Source: a virus. Taken from it: 53,916 nt of DNA. The notes under the pieces were generated by a model, which saw only the letters and a list, made by a program, of their open reading frames with translations, made no database searches and was not told the origin of the DNA. A program made the position numbers and the translations under genes. This document shows positions 48,935 to 53,916 of the stretch, piece by piece (within the stretch, counting starts at the first letter, position 1; each line of letters begins with the position of its first letter). The stretch spans positions 1 to 53,916 of the IMG/VR virus record IMGVR_UViG_3300009181_000096; one strand, 5' to 3'.

Positions 48935-51046
48935 TTAATTACCCAATAATTCTTTATATAAAACCTTAACTCTTTCACTTGGATTCTTTATATATCGTAT
49001 TGCATAATCATTTTGTTTAACAGCTGCTAACTGTACTTGTTCACTTGGATTCTTTATATATTCTATTGCATAACCATATTTATTAACAGCTGCTAACTGT
49101 ACTTGTTCACTTGGATTATTTATATATACTATTGCCTCACCATTTTGTTTAACAGCTAATAACTGTACTTGTTCACTTGGATTATCCATAAATTGTATTG
49201 TATTACCATTTCGTTTAACAGCTGCTAACTTAACTCTTTCACTTGGATTCTTTATATAATCTATAGCATCACCATTTTTATTAACAGCTGCTAACTGTAC
49301 TTGTTCACTTGGATTATCTATAAATCGTATTGCATAACCATCTTGTTTAACAGCTAATAACTGTACTTGTTCACTTGGATTATTTATATATTGTATTGCA
49401 TCACCATATTTATTAACAGCTGCTAACTTAACATCTTCACTTGGATTATTTATATATCGTATTGTATCACCATATTGATTAACAGCTAATAACTGTACTT
49501 GTTCACTTGGATTATCTATAAATCGTATTACTTTACCATTTCGTTTAACAGCTAATAACTTAACTCTTTCACTTGGTGTAATACCCCTTTTTATTATGAA
49601 ATCTATAGCATCACCATATTTATTAACAGCTGCTAACTGTACTTGTTCACTTGGATTCTTTATATATTGTATTGCATTACCATTTCGTTTAACAGCTGCT
49701 AACTTAACATCTTCACTTGGTGTAATACCCCTTTTTATTATGAAATCTATAGCATCACCATATTGATTAACCGCTGCTAATTGTAATTGCTCACTTGGAT
49801 TTTCTATGTAATATATAGCATTACCATTTTGTTTAACCACTTCCAATTTAACTTCTTCATTTGGGTTATTATCAAGCAATACTGTAATTTCAAACACAGT
49901 TAAATAATAATCATTATTTAATTTAAGTCGTATGTTTCTTAATATCTGCTTATTACTTAAATAATCTTTAATCTCCATAAAACTTTCTTTATTTAATCTG
50001 ATAAAATAACCAGACTCAATCAACGAATCCTTTAAACTGTCCCTTAACGATGCCAATTGCTCAATAGGTATGATAACACCAGTAGCCGCATAATCCCTTA
50101 TGAAATCTTCAGCAGTTACCTGACTGCCATTTATTACCAACCCCTTTATCTTATCATCAATAAGACCCTGCAAATCATCAATATCAGATTTCTTAAGATT
50201 ATTCAAAAGAGTATTGTATTCCTTCTCATCTTCAGTTACAGCCCTATATGGAAAATATTTCTCTTTGCCCCTTAAATTAGGTATCTGACTTTCAACATTA
50301 GCCCATGGCATCGCCAAATCAATTCCACCATGCCTTTTACCACTATTGCTCCTGTCAGCAATCGCATAACCCCTATTACCGTAATTCATTATAACCAATT
50401 TATGCTCAACATCCGAATCTTTGTTTTTCTTCTGTAATACAAAATATGGAGTCGCACCATAATTAAGCCTATACGTATTGTAATAATTTAACTCTGGCTT
50501 TGTAATACACCATCTCTCTCCCTTACCATACATAACACACTTTGCCTTTGTGTCGGTATTCAATATAATAATATTATCATCCTCATAAACAATATCCTCA
50601 CTCTTTGGCTTATATATACTATGCGTATCCCCAATTCCATTATCCTTAATCCAACCACTGTTGTTTACCAAATCAACCAAACCCTGCTCAATCTTCTTCA
50701 TGGAAAATGGTTGAACATCCCCACTAACACTCTTTATGTTTGAAACATATGCATCCAAATACTTTGTGGCCAATTCCTTGTTAGATACAAAAGCGCTTGT
50801 CTTTATCAATTCATTAATAGTATTCTCATACCACTTATCATAAACAGCATCAAAACTATCTTTAGTTTGATACTTGTTAATGTCACCAAATATATTCCTG
50901 TATATTGATGCAATCGCTAACTTATTTAATAACTCCTCGTCATTCTCAGATACACCAAACCTAGTAGCAACAGATTTAATAATGTTCTTACCATAAACTT
51001 CACGTACCAAACCCTCCCTTAATAATGCCTTTATGAATTTTTTCAT
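48935..51046 (-). CDS. Leader plus W-C-I domain plus 13 DUF4116-like repeats, 703 aa
   Basis: The leader is MKKFIKALLREGLVRE. Residues about 20-140 are helical. Residues about 150-260 hold the W-C-I domain (IVYEDDNIIILNTDTKAKCV, YGKGERWCITKPEL, ATPYFVLQKKN). A linker (FIRDYAATGVIIPIEQL, about 315-331) matches the N-terminus of the neighbouring repeat proteins. Residues about 395-688 are 13 repeats of PSE.VQLAAV...G.AI.YI.N, 22 residues each, two with a 4-residue insertion. It thus looks like a fusion of the two adjacent gene types. Repeats probably stack as a helical solenoid for protein binding; a packaged effector is likely. Confidence 0.75.
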   Translation of the reverse strand: MKKFIKALLREGLVREVYGKNIIKSVATRFGVSENDEELLNKLAIASIYRNIFGDINKYQTKDSFDAVYDKWYENTINELIKTSAFVSNKELATKYLDAYVSNIKSVSGDVQPFSMKKIEQGLVDLVNNSGWIKDNGIGDTHSIYKPKSEDIVYEDDNIIILNTDTKAKCVMYGKGERWCITKPELNYYNTYRLNYGATPYFVLQKKNKDSDVEHKLVIMNYGNRGYAIADRSNSGKRHGGIDLAMPWANVESQIPNLRGKEKYFPYRAVTEDEKEYNTLLNNLKKSDIDDLQGLIDDKIKGLVINGSQVTAEDFIRDYAATGVIIPIEQLASLRDSLKDSLIESGYFIRLNKESFMEIKDYLSNKQILRNIRLKLNNDYYLTVFEITVLLDNNPNEEVKLEVVKQNGNAIYYIENPSEQLQLAAVNQYGDAIDFIIKRGITPSEDVKLAAVKRNGNAIQYIKNPSEQVQLAAVNKYGDAIDFIIKRGITPSERVKLLAVKRNGKVIRFIDNPSEQVQLLAVNQYGDTIRYINNPSEDVKLAAVNKYGDAIQYINNPSEQVQLLAVKQDGYAIRFIDNPSEQVQLAAVNKNGDAIDYIKNPSERVKLAAVKRNGNTIQFMDNPSEQVQLLAVKQNGEAIVYINNPSEQVQLAAVNKYGYAIEYIKNPSEQVQLAAVKQNDYAIRYIKNPSERVKVLYKELLGN
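48983..49864 (-). repeat. Tandem coding repeats, 66-bp unit, 13 copies
   Basis: The unit encodes PSE.VQLAAV..NG.AI.YI.N. Eleven copies are 66 bp and two are 78 bp with an inserted KRGI-type segment. Neighbouring units differ in sequence, so this is an old expansion with ongoing exchange and not a CRISPR array. Confidence 0.85.
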
Positions 51047-51065
51047 GCTGAATAAATTGTTTATT

Positions 51066-51075
51066 ATATAAATAT
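51066..51075 (-). promoter_or_regulatory. Phage-type (late-like) promoter motif ATATTTATAT
   Basis: This motif copy lies 19 bases upstream of ATG 51046. Confidence 0.5.
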
Positions 51076-51087
51076 ATAATGTTAAAT

Positions 51088-51121
51088 AAAAAAACCCTAG
51101 ACCAATAATCTAGGTTTTTTT
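51088..51121 (-). terminator. Intrinsic terminator, second copy of the duplicated pair
   Basis: CCTAGA/TCTAGG plus A and T arms after the gene ending at 51130. It matches the 48881 element except that one C is unpaired here (three C against two G). Confidence 0.75.
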
Positions 51122-51129
51122 ATTATATC

Positions 51130-51945
51130 TTATCTTTCATATCTTTTATTATATAATTGGTTATATAAACTTATAGTTTTATCCGTAGGGTTATCTATTT
51201 TATAAATAGCATTTTCATTTTCTTTAACTGCGGTCATCTGAACAGCTTCTGATGGTTCATCAATATGTTCAATTAAATTACCATTATCTGCAACAGCAAC
51301 CAATTGAACCCTCTCTGTTGGCTCCCAAATATATTTTATATAAGATGAGTCATATTCAACTGATATTAATTGCGCAGCTTCACATGGATTTTGAATATCA
51401 TCAATCACTCTAGAGTCTTGTTTAACTGCCGCTATCTGAACTTCGTCAGATGGATTTTCTATATACGCTATTGCCACACCATCTTCTTGAACTGCTGCCA
51501 ACTTAACAGCCTCACTTGGGTTTTTAATATCCTCAAGACGTTCATAATTTTTTCTAACAGCAAGTATTTGAACAGCTTCAGTTGGTTTTTTAATAAACCT
51601 CAATGAATAACTATCATTATTAACTGCCGCTAATTGAACTTCTTCAGATGGTTCATCAATATAATATATCGATTCACCCTCTTTTCTAACTGCCTCTATT
51701 TTAACTCTTTCAGTTGGTTCATCGATTTTTTTAATTAAATCTGGGTCTTGCCTAACTATAGTTAGTTGAAGGTCTTCTGGTAATTCACCATAATAGAATT
51801 CTATGTTATCTGGGTCATACTTAATACTTATCTCCATCTTCCTTAAATAACTCTTCTTATCATTAGGCGATAATTTATCAAACTGATACCTAGGTATACC
51901 TACCCCTGTATCTACATATTGTGATATTAAATCCTTATTTGTCAT
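51130..51945 (-). CDS. DUF4116-like repeat protein, 271 aa
   Basis: An N-terminal linker (LISQYVDTGVGIPRYQFDKL) and MEISIKYDPDNIEFYYGELP lead into about nine repeats of 22 residues with the pattern P(S/T)E.VQLAAV...D...I..I.(E/N). The repeats are more diverged than those of its neighbours. It starts three bases after the stop of the W-C-I gene at 51949, so the pair is co-translated and probably works as one unit. No catalytic motif is visible; a binding scaffold is likely. Confidence 0.7.
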   Translation of the reverse strand: MTNKDLISQYVDTGVGIPRYQFDKLSPNDKKSYLRKMEISIKYDPDNIEFYYGELPEDLQLTIVRQDPDLIKKIDEPTERVKIEAVRKEGESIYYIDEPSEEVQLAAVNNDSYSLRFIKKPTEAVQILAVRKNYERLEDIKNPSEAVKLAAVQEDGVAIAYIENPSDEVQIAAVKQDSRVIDDIQNPCEAAQLISVEYDSSYIKYIWEPTERVQLVAVADNGNLIEHIDEPSEAVQMTAVKENENAIYKIDNPTDKTISLYNQLYNKRYER

Positions 51946-51948
51946 ATA

Positions 51949-52905
51949 CTATTTCCCAATTAAATAATCAAATTGGTCATTGGTCAACTGATGACCCCTT
52001 CCAATATATGCTGATTTATATTCTATAGGTAACTTCATAAACCATTCAAGACTATTGTTAGGGTTACCCAATAATTCATCCTCTTTTCTCTCTTGGTCAG
52101 TTTTAGGTTTATTAATCATCTTTTCAACTGGAACACCTTTGGATTTCAAATAATCAACATAAGCATCTGCATTTTCACCATATTCAGCAATATTACCAGT
52201 AGTATTATTAGCATCTGTTAATTCAATACCATGTTTTGTAACATCAAATACCACAATATGTAATGGGTCATCCAAATTAACTGAACCATCCGCATCTTCT
52301 TTAAAATGATTCCTGTCAATAATGAAATAAAAACTTGATGTCTTTGTATCACGATATGATTTATATATCGTATTACCAGGCTGACCAATACAAAACGAAT
52401 AAGCCTTTCCAGTCAAACCACCCTGCGTATAACTAATACACTTACCAACACCATTACCTTCATATATGTCAATACCATTACCACTCCAAAGCGTTTTCTT
52501 ATCAGCCTTGAAATCAGCAGCCACATTTAAACCACCTTTTGGCTTTTCAGCATACTTATTTGTTTCACCATGAATATACTCAGAAAACTTAATAAAATCA
52601 GTAAACTCCTTTTCACCAATCTTAATACTAGTTTTGGTCAATTGTATAGGTTTGATTCTTTTCTTAATTTCTAATGCATCATACTCATTCATAATATCAA
52701 TGATATTCTTTATATCAGTATATCCATTAACATATATAAATGCCATAACTGGAATGTTCTTCTGATTTTTGGATTTATCACCAGATGCCATTTTCTGTAT
52801 TATCCCATCCGCATTTTCAATATTACCACTACTTAATATCTTAAGACCTTGAGATTCTGTTGCTTTTGATTCTAATAATTGATTGTAAATTTCTAAAATT
52901 TTCAT
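51949..52905 (-). CDS. Leader plus F-C-I domain protein, 318 aa
   Basis: The N-terminus MKILEIYNQLLESKATES holds an L-L-E site. Residues about 135-250 form the W/F-C-I domain: GNGIDIYEGNGVGKCISY, KAYSFCIGQPGNTIYKSYRD, SSFYFIIDRNHF and ELTDANNTTGNIAEYG. The C-terminus (LEWFMKLPIEYKSAYIGRG, then LTNDQFDYLIGK) resembles linkers that precede repeat regions. It is followed immediately by the repeat gene at 51130. The domain is of unknown function but recurs in phage multi-domain proteins. Confidence 0.7.
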   Translation of the reverse strand: MKILEIYNQLLESKATESQGLKILSSGNIENADGIIQKMASGDKSKNQKNIPVMAFIYVNGYTDIKNIIDIMNEYDALEIKKRIKPIQLTKTSIKIGEKEFTDFIKFSEYIHGETNKYAEKPKGGLNVAADFKADKKTLWSGNGIDIYEGNGVGKCISYTQGGLTGKAYSFCIGQPGNTIYKSYRDTKTSSFYFIIDRNHFKEDADGSVNLDDPLHIVVFDVTKHGIELTDANNTTGNIAEYGENADAYVDYLKSKGVPVEKMINKPKTDQERKEDELLGNPNNSLEWFMKLPIEYKSAYIGRGHQLTNDQFDYLIGK

Positions 52906-52962
52906 GTACTATTTTATTATTTCTTATTATATAATTGATTATATTAAAGATTAACACTTTTG

Positions 52963-53916
52963 TCAAAATCGGGGTTGTTTACTCTTGTATTCCATATATA
53001 ATTTATTAGCTAATGTTTTAACCCTTTCTGTTGGATTCTCTATATATTTTAAAGCACTATAATGTTGATTAACTGCTGCTAATTGAACATCTTCACTTGG
53101 ATTATTTATATATCTTATTGTATAACCATCTTGTTGAACAGCTGCTAATTGAACATCTTCACTTGGATTAATGCCTTTATTAACTATATATTGTATTGCA
53201 TCACCATTTTGTTTAACTGCTGCTAATTGTAATTGCTCACTTGGATTTTCTATGTATTCTATTGCATTACCATTTTGATTAACAGCCGATAATTGAACTT
53301 CTTCACTTGGATTATGTATGTATTCTATTGCGTGACCATTTTGATTAACAGCCGATAATTGAACTTCTTCACTTGGATTAATGCCTTTATTATCTATATA
53401 TGCTATCGAATTACCATCTTGATTAACTGCTGCTAATTGAACTTCCTCACTTGGATTCTTTATATGATATATTAAATTACCATCTTGTTTAACGCCTATC
53501 AACTGAACCTCCTCACTTGGGTTATCAATATATTTTATATTAGAACCATCTTGATTAACTGCTGCTAATTGAACTTCCTCACTCGGATTCTTTATATGAT
53601 ATATTAAATTACCATCTTGTTCAACTGCTGCTAATTGAACTTCCTCACTTGGGTTATCAATATATTTTATATTATAACCATCTTGTTTAACGCCTATCAA
53701 CTGAACCTCCTCACTCGGATTTTTTATATGTTTTAAAAATTCACCATTTTGATTAACTAATACTAAATGAATCGATTCTGGGTATTCACCATAATAATAA
53801 TATTTGATATTACTTGGGTCATACTTAATACTTATCTCCATCTTTCTCAAATAAGTCTTCTTATCATTAGGTGATAATTTATCAAATTGATATCTTGGGA
53901 TACCAATACCTGTATC
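52963..53916 (-). CDS. DUF4116-like repeat protein, 5' end outside the window, at least 317 aa
   Basis: The frame is open to the window edge, where it reads DTGIGIPRYQFDKLSPNDKK and then TYLRKMEISIKYDP, almost the same as the start of the gene at 51130. The true start lies upstream of the window. Ten clear repeats plus a diverged first one follow, with the unit NPSEEVQLAAVNQDGN.I.YI; two carry a 4-residue NKGI insertion. Repeats are closer to each other than in the 51130 gene, suggesting recent internal duplication. Confidence 0.75.
   Translation of the reverse strand, partial: DTGIGIPRYQFDKLSPNDKKTYLRKMEISIKYDPSNIKYYYYGEYPESIHLVLVNQNGEFLKHIKNPSEEVQLIGVKQDGYNIKYIDNPSEEVQLAAVEQDGNLIYHIKNPSEEVQLAAVNQDGSNIKYIDNPSEEVQLIGVKQDGNLIYHIKNPSEEVQLAAVNQDGNSIAYIDNKGINPSEEVQLSAVNQNGHAIEYIHNPSEEVQLSAVNQNGNAIEYIENPSEQLQLAAVKQNGDAIQYIVNKGINPSEDVQLAAVQQDGYTIRYINNPSEDVQLAAVNQHYSALKYIENPTERVKTLANKLYMEYKSKQPRF
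53031..53750 (-). repeat. Tandem coding repeats, 66-bp unit, about 10-11 copies
   Basis: These are in-frame copies of NPSEEVQL..V.QDG..I.YI; two units are 78 bp with an inserted NKGI. Boundaries are approximate. Confidence 0.8.

Noticed and set aside
48983-53750. The regular 66-bp repeats could be read as a CRISPR-like or satellite array.
   Set aside because: They are in frame inside long coding regions, have no spacers, and encode a clear 22-residue protein repeat.
1-53916. T4 late promoters (TATAAATA on the coding strand).
   Set aside because: The recurring motif has the opposite orientation (TATTTATA on the coding strand), so it is not simply the T4 late promoter.
1-53916. tRNA genes, common in large T4-like phages.
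   Set aside because: I found no cloverleaf-like GC-rich segment by eye in the intergenic gaps, which are short and AT-rich; a tRNA search tool would settle it.

Overview
This window looks like part of the genome of a large, AT-rich, T4-like tailed phage (myovirus lineage) that infects a Bacteroidota host, probably a flavobacterium-type bacterium. The phage call rests on the T4 head and packaging cassette in canonical order on the minus strand: large terminase (gp17-like), portal (gp20-like), prohead protease (gp21-like), scaffold (gp22-like), major capsid protein (gp23-like). The host call rests on nine promoters that match the Bacteroidota primary-sigma pattern TTG-N19/20-TAnnTTTG, on A-rich leaders with no visible Shine-Dalgarno sequences, and on a short lipoprotein signal.

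Layout. 1-2 kb: a small HNH-type zinc protein, an ADP-ribosyltransferase-like protein and a free-standing HNH endonuclease beside the capsid gene. 2-19.4 kb: the head/packaging cassette and associated acidic structural proteins, with an intein in the terminase. 19.4-23.7 kb: a thyA operon (thyA carries an intein) with small genes and a KTSC-domain protein. 23.75-27.35 kb: a full-length ClpC-type AAA+ ATPase whose first Walker A motif is interrupted by an intein with the class 3 signature. 27.4-34.5 kb: predicted internal or effector proteins (metallopeptidase-like, membrane, ART-like), a PLP-dependent aminotransferase, and an ATPase/GNAT pair that is probably one frameshifted gene. 34.6-47.8 kb: many small genes plus thioredoxin, a lipoprotein, a PD-(D/E)XK-like nuclease, an LpxH-like phosphoesterase with a family 2 glycosyltransferase, a nucleotidyltransferase-fold protein, a PcfJ-like protein and an RmlC-like epimerase. 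48-53.9 kb: a family of proteins built from a W/F-C-I domain and 22-residue DUF4116-like repeats; the last one runs off the window.

How it fits together. Two promoter classes are visible. Host-like promoters (TTG-N20-TATATTTG) drive non-virion genes: thyA operon, clpC, aminotransferase, HNH genes, lipoprotein, PcfJ-like. A different motif, ATATTTAT[A/T], recurs just upstream of more than fifteen genes, mainly head genes and predicted internal proteins, and looks like a phage-specific (late) promoter. Many otherwise unrelated proteins start with a short basic amphipathic peptide of the type MKxFIKxLLRExL. This resembles the T4 capsid-targeting sequence, which the gp21 protease cuts after L/I-x-E. 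The most interesting inference is that the phage packages and injects a set of effectors (ADP-ribosyltransferase-like, three HExxH metallopeptidase-like, nucleotidyltransferase-like, repeat proteins) through this shared leader.

Cautions. Two, possibly three, genes are split by -1 frame changes at A/T homopolymers, which may be programmed slippage or sequence errors. No tRNA, rRNA or CRISPR array was recognised, and no gene-free stretch exceeds 300 bases.
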